Assembly: GCF_041435335.1 (NCBI RefSeq)
Contig: NZ_CP108430.1
Span: 558,001-622,000 of the forward strand
Direction of reading: 5' to 3'
DNA length: 64,000 nucleotides
Source: Streptomyces sp. NBC_01283
GTDB lineage: Bacteria > Actinomycetota > Actinomycetes > Streptomycetales > Streptomycetaceae
This document shows, piece after piece, positions 1 to 8,816 of this stretch. A program made the translations under genes and the position numbers. The notes under the pieces are model-generated. The model did not search any database and was not told where the DNA came from. It saw only the letters and a program-made list of their open reading frames with translations. The first letter of the stretch is position 1, and the number at the start of each line of letters is the position of its first letter.

Positions 1-1006
<1,006 letters not shown>

Positions 1007-1010
<4 letters not shown>

Positions 1011-2482
1011 GACGAGACCGCCTCGGTGGTGTGCGCGTACAGCTTCAGCAGGCTCTGGCCCAGCATCGCGGAACGGTATGCGGCGCTGGCACGGTGATCG
1101 CTCATCGGGGTGCCCTCGTCCCGCAGCACCCGGGCCGCGGACTCGACCGTCTCCGCGGACCACGGTTCGCCCTCCAGGACGGCCTCGGTGGCAAGGCTGC
1201 GGATCGGTGTGGCGGCCACTCCGCCCAGGCCGATGCGCGCCTTGCGGACGATCCCGTCCTCGACGTCGAGCGCGAAGGCCGCGGCCACGCTGGAGATGTC
1301 ATCGAAACGCCGCTTGGCGATCTTGTGGAAGGCCACGACCGGCGACAGCGGCAAAGGAATGCGCACCGCGCGGATCAGCTCACCGGGACGACGCACGCTC
1401 GTCCGGTAGCCGGTGAAGTAGTCCGCCAACGGGACCTCGCGCTCACCGTCGGCGTCGGCGAGTACCACCGATGCCTCCAGCGCGAGCAGCGCGGGCGGAC
1501 TGTCACCGATGGGAGAGCCCGTACCCAAGTTGCCGCCGAGGGTCGCGCCGTTACGGATGAGCCGGGAGGCGAACTGCGGGAACAGCTCGGCCAGCAGGGG
1601 GACTTCACCGTCGAGGCGACGCTCGATCTCGGTGAGCGTCAACGCCGCCCCGATCTCGATGACGTCGGACGCGACCGTCAGCTCCCGCAGTTCGGGCAGC
1701 CGGTCGATGGCGACCACGCAATCCGCGCGACGGGAGCGGATGTTCACCTCGACGCCCCAGTCGGTGGAGCCGGCGAGGACCACCGCGTCGGGCCGCTCGC
1801 GCAGCAGCCGCAGCGTTTCGGCCAGAGTGCTCTTGCGTACGAAGGTGCTGCCGTCCCGGGTGTATTCGGTGGCGGCCGGTGCGGGCGGGGCCAGCTCGCG
1901 ACGCTGCGCCAGCGGGTCCTCGTCGGCAGGTGTCCCCACGGCGAACGCGGCGTCGCGAATGGGGCGGTAGCCGGTGCAGCGGCACAGGTTTCCGCTCAGC
2001 GCGTGCAGATCGAAACCGTTGGGGCCATGCTCGGCGTCGGCGTCGGCGCTGTCGTTGCCCTCCGGGCCCGCGTGCGCGCAGCGGTTGGGCCGGTAGTACT
2101 CGGCCGCCATGCTGCAGATGAATCCCGGCGTGCAGTAGCCGCACTGGGAGCCGCCGCGTTGCGCCATCTCCTCCTGCACCGGGTGCAGGACGGGCGGCGT
2201 ACCGGGTGCGTCGGCGGTGGCCAGCCCTTCGGAGGTGACGATCTCCTGACCGTCGAGTGCCGCGACCGGGACCAGGCAGGCGTTGACCGCCACCCAGTCG
2301 GTGGGCTTGTTCACCCCGGGGCGGGCCACCAGGACCGAGCAGGCGCCGCATTCACCTTCGGCGCAGCCCTCTTTGGTGCCGGTGAGCCCGCGCTCGCGCA
2401 GAAAGTCCAGCGCTGTGGTGTGGGGCGCAACGGGTGAAATCGACGCTTCTTCCCCATTGACCGTGATACGCGCCGCAACCAT
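1007..2482 (-). CDS. xdhA: Xanthine dehydrogenase small subunit, [2Fe-2S] plus FAD domains (XdhA)
   Basis: The protein has 491 residues from ATG 2482, which follows AAGAAGG at good spacing; the frame is open further upstream but without family-like sequence. The N-terminal ferredoxin-type [2Fe-2S] domain has EGCAEGECGACS (about residues 38-49). The second helical [2Fe-2S] domain has GSQCGYCTPGF and LCRCTGY. The C-terminal half is an FAD domain with VVLAGSTDWGVEVN and NGATLGGNLGTGSPIGD. It passes electrons from the molybdenum subunit to FAD/NAD+. Fused Fe-S/FAD architecture is the XdhA layout. It is first in an operon with xdhB, sharing ATGA. No operator was recognised upstream. Confidence 0.92.
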
Positions 2483-3026
2483 CACAAACCTTCTTTTCGG
2501 AGCATGGGCGGTCGATTCATCGTCTTCGCCAACGTCAGGCAGCTTTCTGTGTTCAGAGGCGCCACGCAAGAGGAGCGGGCGCAAGACAGCACGCAGCAAC
2601 GACGTGCCAGTGAATACAAGTGGATGACAACGGAGAATCCGGAATGCGCCACAGACGGGCACATCAGAACGGCGTGTCAGCAGCCGTGCGCGATCCGACC
2701 CGGCACCCAGACGGTGCACTGGGCGAGGCGACCGAGATCAGAGCTGGTGTACATCCGCTGGTCGCCTCCTTCGGTAGTCGTGGACCTACGATCACCGCAA
2801 AGTAGTGGCTGGGGCCGTGTGGGTCAATACCTTGGCCACATCGCCAGGGGCGGCGCACGCGTGCACATGCAGACTGGTCGCCTGGGGGCACAAGACCTGA
2901 AGCATGTCACGGAAGGCTGTGAACCGGCGTACTGGGCGGGCGTGTTGCCGTGGCCCGGCCATGCGGTGAGGCGCGGCGTTCATACGGGCGACGGCCCGAA
3001 CTGGGACGCACACGGGATCTGTTGTT
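2483..3026. other. Intergenic region upstream of xdhA, no supported gene
   Basis: About 540 bases lie between the xdhA start and the 3' end of the SMI1/KNR4-type gene. Short open frames exist on both strands, but none has recognisable domains, good ribosome binding sites or consistent codon bias. An imperfect inverted repeat (GGTAGTCGTGG/CCTACGATCACC) near 2773-2796 might be a regulatory site or a weak structure. Confidence 0.5.
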
Positions 3027-3590
3027 TCAGGACCAGACGAGTCGCCCTTCGGCGACCTCACAGACCGGATGGTTTCGATCGGAGATCTTCGTCAGCATCT
3101 CCGCCACGGAGTCGAAGTAGTGAGCCAGTGATTCGTACTCACCCGTGACCGTGGTCTCGCCCACGAACCACCTGCCGATGCGCCCGTCCCGCACGTCGAT
3201 GAACTTTCCCGTCCAGCCGTCCTGGTCCGACAGGAACGGGATCCACTCATTACGCCAGAACGGATTGTCCGGCTGGTCCGGAGGGTCGAATCCACCGGGC
3301 ATGGAGCGGTTCGCATAGAGCTTCTCCATCGCCCGGATGCCCAGAAAGAAACTTCCCTCATCTGGGAACCCGGCGAAGCCGCAACATGCCACATCGTCGT
3401 CCACATCTTCCTCAGGAAGATCCAGATTGTTCTGCACCAGCCACGCCCGCAGATCCTGCGGCGGCGGGATACCCATCCGTTCCTCGGCGGCGGCGAGCAG
3501 CTGTTCCGTAGCGGGCCCAGGCAGATCCGCGTGGTCGGCCGGGGCGTGCTGCCGAAGAAGAGTCATCACGCGGGACCAGCTCTCCACCAC
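3027..3590 (-). CDS. SMI1/KNR4 (SUKH) family protein
   Basis: The 187-residue reading is from GTG 3590, chosen because AGAGGG lies about 8 bases upstream; ATG 3635 is a possible longer start without a clear site. It has a leading helix (VVESWSRVMTLLRQHAP), then an SMI1/KNR4-like core: AEERMGIPPPQDLRAWLVQN, FLGIRAMEKLY, NEWIPFLSDQDGWTGKFIDV and a C-terminal FDSVAEMLTKI. This family is often an immunity protein to polymorphic toxins or a scaffold/regulatory protein, but solitary copies are common in Streptomyces and no toxin gene is adjacent. It stands alone, followed by a long non-coding stretch. The family call is good; the role is unknown. Confidence 0.75.
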   Translation of the reverse strand: MVESWSRVMTLLRQHAPADHADLPGPATEQLLAAAEERMGIPPPQDLRAWLVQNNLDLPEEDVDDDVACCGFAGFPDEGSFFLGIRAMEKLYANRSMPGGFDPPDQPDNPFWRNEWIPFLSDQDGWTGKFIDVRDGRIGRWFVGETTVTGEYESLAHYFDSVAEMLTKISDRNHPVCEVAEGRLVWS

Positions 3591-3967
3591 ACTCGTTGCC
3601 CTCTGCACCCTCTGCCCTCTCACACGGATACCCATACGACTGCGCCACTGCGGGGGCCCGTTCGAAGCGTCGATGCCGGATGCCGTGATCCCGAAGCGCG
3701 TGCGGAGAAAGCCACATTGCGGGGCGCCGACCGGGCAACCTCGCAGGGATGGTACTCCGAGCAGGGATCCTGCCCCACCTCCCCCACGATCACCTTCTGC
3801 CCCAAAGTACAGCCCCCGCCGCACCACGTCAGTCAGTAGGTTTCGGACCCACTTGGCGATCGTTCGGGCATGATCTGTCAGTGTGTTTTGGCCCCACCCT
3901 GGCGTCGCGGTATGTGGTTCAGGGGACGGCTGTGGCCCGTGGGGGTATCCATCGAGGGGGAGATGCC

Positions 3968-4513
3968 GTGATCATCTGGGTGAACGGCGCGTTCGGCAGC
4001 GGGAAGAGCACGCTGGTGGATGAGCTGCGTCCGCGCCTGCCCGAGGCGCTGGTCTTCGACCCCGAGATGGTCGGCTTCGTGCTGCGCGAGATCGTGGAGG
4101 TCCCGACCGGCGATTTTCAGGATCTGCGGCTGTGGAGGCGACAGGTCGCCGACCTGGCCAAGGGACTCGTCGAGGAGTATCAGCGGCCCGTTCTGGTGCC
4201 CATGACCCTGGTCGACCCCGGCTATGTCGAGGAGATCTTCGGTGCGCTGCAGGACACGGGGGCAACTGTTCACCACTTCTTCCTCAAGGTCTCCGAGGAT
4301 GCGCTGGTGAAGCGGATCGACGGGCGAAGCTTCACGCCTGACGATCCCGCGCAGGATGAGCGGGTGCGCGGGTGGTGCAAGTCCAAGATCGAGACGTGTA
4401 TGGCCGCGGTGGACACCCTGCCCCGTGACACCCTCTTCCTGGACGGCGAGCTGAGCCCACGGGAGTTGGCCGACCACGTACTGGCCCGGGTCGGCGCGGT
4501 CCCGGGCCGGTGA
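3968..4513 (+). CDS. TmrB-like P-loop ATPase/kinase
   Basis: The 181-residue protein starts at GTG 3968 behind GAGGGGGAG at 5-6 bases. Residues 2-16 hold a Walker A loop (IWVNGAFGSGKST), followed by FDPEMVGFVLRE, DFQDLRLWRRQV, LVPMTLVDPGYVEEI and HFFLKVSEDALVKRI. The order matches TmrB-type P-loop proteins (tunicamycin resistance by ATP-dependent binding of the drug) and relatives annotated as AAA or nucleoside/gluconate kinases. Actual substrate is unknown; tunicamycin resistance is only an inference from the family. It is a single gene reading away from the SUKH gene. Confidence 0.75.
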   Translation: MIIWVNGAFGSGKSTLVDELRPRLPEALVFDPEMVGFVLREIVEVPTGDFQDLRLWRRQVADLAKGLVEEYQRPVLVPMTLVDPGYVEEIFGALQDTGATVHHFFLKVSEDALVKRIDGRSFTPDDPAQDERVRGWCKSKIETCMAAVDTLPRDTLFLDGELSPRELADHVLARVGAVPGR

Positions 4514-4682
4514 TCCGGGCTCTCGTTCGTGCCGGAGTCGGCGTCGAAGTCGAAGTCCCGCAGTTCCTTCTGGCGTGGGAAGCCAACCGCCCGCCGCAGT
4601 CGGCGCACAGCTCGCCAAGCTCGGCCGCGGTGAACACACGTTGGTCAATGCGCTTGTGGCCGGCGCTATTCAGTAACCGCAT
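4332..4682 (-). other. Possible small cysteine-bearing ORF or decayed gene end opposite the TmrB-like gene
   Basis: On the minus strand a frame from about 4682 gives HKRIDQRVFTAAELGELC and then ADCGGRLASHARRN before low-quality arginine-rich sequence that lies antisense to the P-loop gene. The first 45 residues look protein-like, with a CxxC pair, while the rest looks like antisense shadow. It could be the start of a truncated zinc-binding protein, or chance. No ribosome binding site was seen. Confidence 0.2.
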
Positions 4683-5616
4683 CGAGGTCGAGGCCGGTCA
4701 GATCACAACTCGCCTCCCACAGCCGCGCCGCGACTGAGGTATCGGCGAGGTGGTTCCACATCGGCTCGCGTCGGGGCTCGCCTCGCAGACCGAAGACGCG
4801 TGGTCCCCACAGCTGGCCTCCCCGCACCGCCGGGTCGAGCACGGCTCGTACCGCGGGCCAGGCGCCGGCGTCCTTGCCCTGGACCAGAAGGGCCGCGGGT
4901 GCCATCTTCACCCGTGCGCCAAGAGTCCGCGTGTGGAGCGGCGGTCGCGACGGGGTGAGAGAGTCCAGCGCACCGCCCGGGTGGACCACGATGCTGGCCA
5001 CCGTGCTGCCCGCGACGCGCAGCCGACGGTCGAGCTCGACACCGAAGTACATCTGCGCGAGCTTTGAACGTCCATAGGTGCGCTTGGGCTGGTATTCCTT
5101 CTGGGACTGCAGATCATCCAGATCCAGCCTCTCGGACTTGGCCGCGAAGCTGCCCATGGTCACAATGCGGGCCGTCGGCGCTGCCGACAGCAGCGGCATG
5201 AGCCGCTGGGTCAACGCGAAGTGCCCCAGGTGGTTCGTGCCGAACATGAGCTCGTGACCGTCCGCAGTCGCCCTTCGTGGCGGGTCGTCGAGCGCGACGC
5301 CTGCGTTGTGGACCACCGCGTCGAGGCGTTCCACGTCCAGTGCTTCCACCGTCGTTTCGAGCGAGGAGAGGTCGGCCAGGTCCAGCCGCACGGCCCGCAC
5401 CCGGGCATCGGGAACACGCGCACGGATCGAAGCCATCGCAACCTCGGCCTTCGAGGTGTCCCGGCTGCCCAGCACCACGGCAGCCCCGGTTGCTGACAAC
5501 TGCTCCGCGACGAAGTACCCGATGCCGGCGTTGCCGCCGGTGACCAGGACGACGCTGCCGTCGGCCCGAGGCAACCGTTGAACGTCCCAGGGCGGAGTGG
5601 AGGACGTGGACGACAT
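4666..5616 (-). CDS. Short-chain dehydrogenase/reductase (protochlorophyllide reductase/retinol dehydrogenase-like)
   Basis: A 316-residue SDR begins at ATG 5616 with GGGGAG 9 bases upstream. The Rossmann motif TGGNAGIG is near residues 26-33, followed by SRD and LDLADLSSL for the adenine ring, VHNAGVAL (NAG motif), MGSF (catalytic Ser region) and YGRSKLAQ (catalytic Tyr-xxx-Lys, about residue 186). Length and the YGRSKLAQM block resemble the WW-oxidoreductase/retinol dehydrogenase-like subgroup. It probably reduces or oxidises a small lipophilic alcohol or ketone with NADP(H); the substrate is unknown. Monocistronic, divergent from the ABM gene, so both promoters probably lie in 5617-5827. 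Confidence 0.88.
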   Translation of the reverse strand: MSSTSSTPPWDVQRLPRADGSVVLVTGGNAGIGYFVAEQLSATGAAVVLGSRDTSKAEVAMASIRARVPDARVRAVRLDLADLSSLETTVEALDVERLDAVVHNAGVALDDPPRRATADGHELMFGTNHLGHFALTQRLMPLLSAAPTARIVTMGSFAAKSERLDLDDLQSQKEYQPKRTYGRSKLAQMYFGVELDRRLRVAGSTVASIVVHPGGALDSLTPSRPPLHTRTLGARVKMAPAALLVQGKDAGAWPAVRAVLDPAVRGGQLWGPRVFGLRGEPRREPMWNHLADTSVAARLWEASCDLTGLDLDAVTE

Positions 5617-5827
5617 GGCGAGGGGCTCCCCTGCTGCTGAAGGCGGCTACGGCCGCCCGGCGGGCAACCCGGCACCATGATCGCAACGGCCACCGACATC
5701 CCACCGACGGATCACCGACAACGCCGGGACCGGCCCCGCGACTGGCCATGGCCTTGACGTCACCTAAGTGCCCCGTTTTTGTGAGACTGGCCCGGCAGCC
5801 TCATACGCAACGCGACGGGAGACAGAC

Positions 5828-6139
5828 ATGGGCAAGGTCGGGCTGTACGTCAAGTTCCGCACCCAGCCAGGACAACGCGATGCCCTGGTCAAGCTCCTCC
5901 TGGAGGCTGCGGAACACGCGCAGGATGCCCCCGGGTGTGAGCTCTACATCGTCAACACCGCACCCGGCGAGGAAGACATCGTGTGGGTCACCGAGATCTG
6001 GCGCAGCGAGGCCGACCACACCGCCTCGCTGTCCGCGGCCGGAGCCAAGGAACTGACCGGGCAAGCTCTCCCCCTCCTGGCTGGCCCGCCCGAGCGGATC
6101 GACCTCTCCCCCGCCGGCGGAGCCGGACTACGCGGATGA
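5828..6139 (+). CDS. Antibiotic biosynthesis monooxygenase (ABM) domain protein, YgiN-like
   Basis: The 103-residue protein starts at ATG 5828 behind GGGAG. It is a single ferredoxin-like ABM fold: VGLYVKFRTQPGQRDALVKL, then GCELYIVNTAPGEEDIVWV, TEIWRSEADHTASL and a hydrophobic LPLLAG end. The family includes cofactor-free quinone-forming monooxygenases and heme-degrading enzymes that act as dimers. No specific substrate is visible. It converges on the P450 gene 50 bases downstream and is divergent from the SDR gene. Confidence 0.85.
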   Translation: MGKVGLYVKFRTQPGQRDALVKLLLEAAEHAQDAPGCELYIVNTAPGEEDIVWVTEIWRSEADHTASLSAAGAKELTGQALPLLAGPPERIDLSPAGGAGLRG

Positions 6140-6189
6140 AAACTCCGGGCAGCGCTCACGACGGCAACGGGTAACGATCTCCGCGTGGC

Positions 6190-7593
6190 TCACCAACGCA
6201 CAGGGAGCGCCGCGAGCCCGCGCAGCAGGCTGGGGCGCCAGGCCGGAGTGCCGTTCGTACCGTCGAGCCGTAGATCCGGGCAGCGTTGGAGGAGGGCGCG
6301 CAGGGCGATCGCGCCTTCCATCCGGGCGAGTGGTGCGCCCAGGCAGTGGTGGATGCCGTGGCCGAAGGCCAGGTGGGATGCCGTGGTGGCGGGGTCGCGG
6401 TGGATGTCGAAACGGTCGGGGTCGGGGAAGTCCGCCGGGTCCCGGTTGGCAGCGGCGAGCGAGAGGATGAGTGCGTCCCCCTTGGGGATGTCGACGCCGC
6501 CCAGGGTCAGAGGCTCGGACGCGTAGCGGTAGGTGACGGCCAGGGCCGGGGGTTCGTAGCGCAGGGTCTCCTCGATGGCGCCGCTGATCAGTGAGGGGTC
6601 GGCCCGCAGGGCCGCGAGTTGCTCCGGGTGTTGCAGCAACAGGTATACGGCGCTGGAGATGAGGTTGGCGGTCGTTTCGTGTCCGGCCACGAGCAACAGG
6701 AAGGCCATGCCCAGGAGTTCCTCCGGGGTCAGCGCGGCATCGGCTCCGTCTCCGGCCAGCGCGAGGGCGGTGAGCAGGTCGTGGCCTTCGCCGGAGGAAG
6801 TGGCGGAAGGGGATGGAGATGAGGACGCCGCCGTCTGCGCCTTGCCGGGGGCGTCGGCGTCGGCATTCACCGTACGAGTGGACGCGTCGATCTTGTCCTT
6901 GATGAGACCGGTGAGATAGCTGGTCATCTCCTGACCGGCGACCACGGCCGCCTCCGGGTCGGTGGCCGTGACGATCAGCGCCGACCAGGCTTGGAAGGCG
7001 GCGCGGTCCGCCGTGGGCACCCCCAGCAGTTCGCAGATCACGGTCACCGGCAGCGGGAAGGCGAACGACTCGACCAGGTCCGCACCCTTCAGGGGAGCGA
7101 GTGCGTCGAGCAGGTCCTCGGCGATCTGCTCCACCCTCGGCCCCAGCGCCTTGACCCTGCGGTGGGTGAACGTACCCGCCACGAGGCGGCGGAGCCGAGT
7201 GTGGACCGGTGGATCGACCTGCAGCATGTTGAGGCCGATGGCGAAACCGCCGTCGGCCTCCCAGGTGCCGGAGTGCTTGATGTCGTTGCACAGCCGCGGA
7301 TCAGTGAGAGCCGAGCGGACTTCCTTGCCGCCGGTGACGATCCATGCCGGGGCGCCCTGCGGCAGCATGACCCGCTGGACGGGGTGCGTCGCACGCAGCT
7401 GTGCGTACCGGAGGTGGGGGTCAGCAGTGAACTGCGCCTGATCCGGGAAGAGGGGCGGCAGCAGCTCCTCCGTGGTGACCGCACCGCCGGGTGCGGCCCC
7501 ACCGACGGGCGCGGACTCACCTCCGGAAGCGGCCCCACCGACGGACACGGGCCCACCGCCGGAAGCGGGCGAATCCGAGTTCTGTGCGTGCAT
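6190..7593 (-). CDS. Cytochrome P450
   Basis: The 467-residue protein begins at ATG 7593 behind GGAGGA. It has all the P450 marks: I-helix oxygen-binding motif AGHETT, K-helix ExxR in EETLR, and heme loop FGHGIHHCLG with the iron-ligand Cys417. Bacterial class features (GLNMLQVDPPVHTRLRRLV; FPLPVTVICELLGVP) resemble CYP105/107-type enzymes. It needs an external ferredoxin and reductase, and none is encoded nearby. The first 40 residues are a Gly/Ala/Ser-rich low-complexity extension with GGAASGGE/GGAAPGGA repeats, unusual for soluble P450s. The linker in residues 248-270 is also Ser-rich. It is transcribed divergently from a TetR gene, and the palindromes between them suggest repression by that regulator. 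Confidence 0.95.
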   Translation of the reverse strand: MHAQNSDSPASGGGPVSVGGAASGGESAPVGGAAPGGAVTTEELLPPLFPDQAQFTADPHLRYAQLRATHPVQRVMLPQGAPAWIVTGGKEVRSALTDPRLCNDIKHSGTWEADGGFAIGLNMLQVDPPVHTRLRRLVAGTFTHRRVKALGPRVEQIAEDLLDALAPLKGADLVESFAFPLPVTVICELLGVPTADRAAFQAWSALIVTATDPEAAVVAGQEMTSYLTGLIKDKIDASTRTVNADADAPGKAQTAASSSPSPSATSSGEGHDLLTALALAGDGADAALTPEELLGMAFLLLVAGHETTANLISSAVYLLLQHPEQLAALRADPSLISGAIEETLRYEPPALAVTYRYASEPLTLGGVDIPKGDALILSLAAANRDPADFPDPDRFDIHRDPATTASHLAFGHGIHHCLGAPLARMEGAIALRALLQRCPDLRLDGTNGTPAWRPSLLRGLAALPVRW

Positions 7594-7634
7594 GACGTCC
7601 TCCAGGGGCGAGCGGCAAAGGGGTGCTCACGAAC

Positions 7635-7705
7635 AAGTGGGGAGGACTCCCCACTTCCCGTCGTTCATACCGTAGCAGCAAGTGGGGACACCTCCACGCT
7701 TGCGC
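7635..7705. promoter_or_regulatory. Two inverted-repeat operators in the P450-tetR divergent promoter region
   Basis: A perfect 10-bp inverted repeat (AAGTGGGGAG, 2-base centre, CTCCCCACTT) spans 7635-7656. A second imperfect copy (AAGTGGGGACACCTCCACGCTT) lies about 45 bases on, at 7680-7701. Both share the AAGTGGGG half-site and sit between the divergent starts at 7593 and 7718. They are the expected binding sites of the adjacent TetR regulator, probably controlling both genes. The repeats are seen directly; the role is inferred. Confidence 0.65.
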
Positions 7706-7717
7706 TACGGTGGGCCG

Positions 7718-8365
7718 GTGAGACAAGACGCGCTGAGGAATCGTGAACTCGTGCTGGCCGCCGCGCGGGAGGTCTACGCCGAGCAGGGCGTCGAGGCTCC
7801 TCTCGACGTCATCGCCCGGCGCGCGGGCGTCGGCAACGCCACGCTCTACCGGCGCTTTCCCGACCGCGCGGCGCTCGTCGAAGCCGTCTTTCACGATGCC
7901 CTCACGGCCGCGATGCAGGCTGGGGAGGAGGCGCGCCGCGCGACCGACGCATGGGTGGGCCTCACCTCGTATGCCGCTGATGTCTTCGCCGGCCTGGCCG
8001 CCGATCGTGGTGCCGTCGAGCTCATGACGACACGGATCACCGGCGTCCCCACCCTCGAAGCGCTACACGCCCACAACGCGGAGACCTACCGCCTGCTGCT
8101 GGAACGCTGCCGCGCCGACGGCACCGTCCGGGACGACGTGACCGTGGAGGACCTGCTCCTCGCCCTCGCGGCGCTGGGCTGCGCCCTGCCCGCGACCGAG
8201 GCGGCCGCCCCCGGATCCTGGCGTCGGCTGCTGGCGCTGCTTCTCGACGGGCTGCGCAACGCGGACAGCGAACCCCTCCCCGGTAGTCCGCTGAACGGTG
8301 AGCAACTGGGTCACGCCCTGGGGGCACTTCACCGCCTCCCGACCCCCTCCGCGGGACAGGAGTGA
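7718..8365 (+). CDS. TetR/AcrR family transcriptional regulator
   Basis: The protein has 215 residues from GTG 7718 (VRQDALRNRELV). The N-terminal helix-turn-helix is textbook TetR: REVYAEQGVEAPLDVIARRA, GVGNATLYRRFPDRAALVEAV (residues about 15-55). The C-terminal ligand domain is helical and unassigned. Divergent from the P450 gene with palindromes between, it probably represses the P450 gene and itself and responds to the P450 substrate or a related compound. GTG was chosen because the DNA-binding domain begins at once; an ATG-like start slightly upstream would overlap the second operator. Confidence 0.9.
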   Translation: MRQDALRNRELVLAAAREVYAEQGVEAPLDVIARRAGVGNATLYRRFPDRAALVEAVFHDALTAAMQAGEEARRATDAWVGLTSYAADVFAGLAADRGAVELMTTRITGVPTLEALHAHNAETYRLLLERCRADGTVRDDVTVEDLLLALAALGCALPATEAAAPGSWRRLLALLLDGLRNADSEPLPGSPLNGEQLGHALGALHRLPTPSAGQE

Positions 8366-8816
8366 CGGCCGGGGCGGACGCCGGGAACTGCGTCACCTGA
8401 CTACGCGGCCGGGCTCGGCGCCCGGCGACGCGGCTGGCCTCCATCGGCCGCAACGCATCGGCGGCCTCGGTCCGCCGAGCGGCGCGCTCATCGATGGCGG
8501 CAGCCAGCCGATCCACCGAGCGCTCGACTCCGGCCGACAGCACCGGATCGACGGAAACTCACCCGACATCAGTCGAGCGAGCCGGGCGGGGGCGAACGAT
8601 GACTTCCCGCTCAGCCTCAACCCGCCCAAGGTCGCGACGGGCATCCTCCGAGGCGGCATTCGCCGCGTCGCGGAGACCACCGTCGCGACGCCGCCCCCGA
8701 CCCACCCTCATCGAGACCGTGTCCCACGGCCTTCTCGATCAGCCTTCTCGATCAGCATTCGAGACCCAGTGGTCGAGGACCGTGGACCACAGCCAGGCGG
8801 GCTGCCTGATGCCGAT
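8366..8816. other. Intergenic region with a 13-bp tandem repeat and possible gene debris
   Basis: Between the tetR stop and the 3' end of the FHA gene no full gene is supported. A perfect direct repeat of CCTTCTCGATCAG occurs at 8730-8742 and 8743-8755. On the minus strand, two short stretches in different frames look coding-like (SVDRLAAAIDERAARRTEA and RDAANAASEDARRDLGRVEA), which could be remains of a decayed alpha-helical protein. Nothing further can be identified. Confidence 0.4.

Noticed and set aside
2620..2805. A small plus-strand ORF ending HPLVASFGSRGPTITAK
   Set aside because: It has no ribosome site and no recognised relative, and coding bias is weak; it could be a remnant but cannot be supported.
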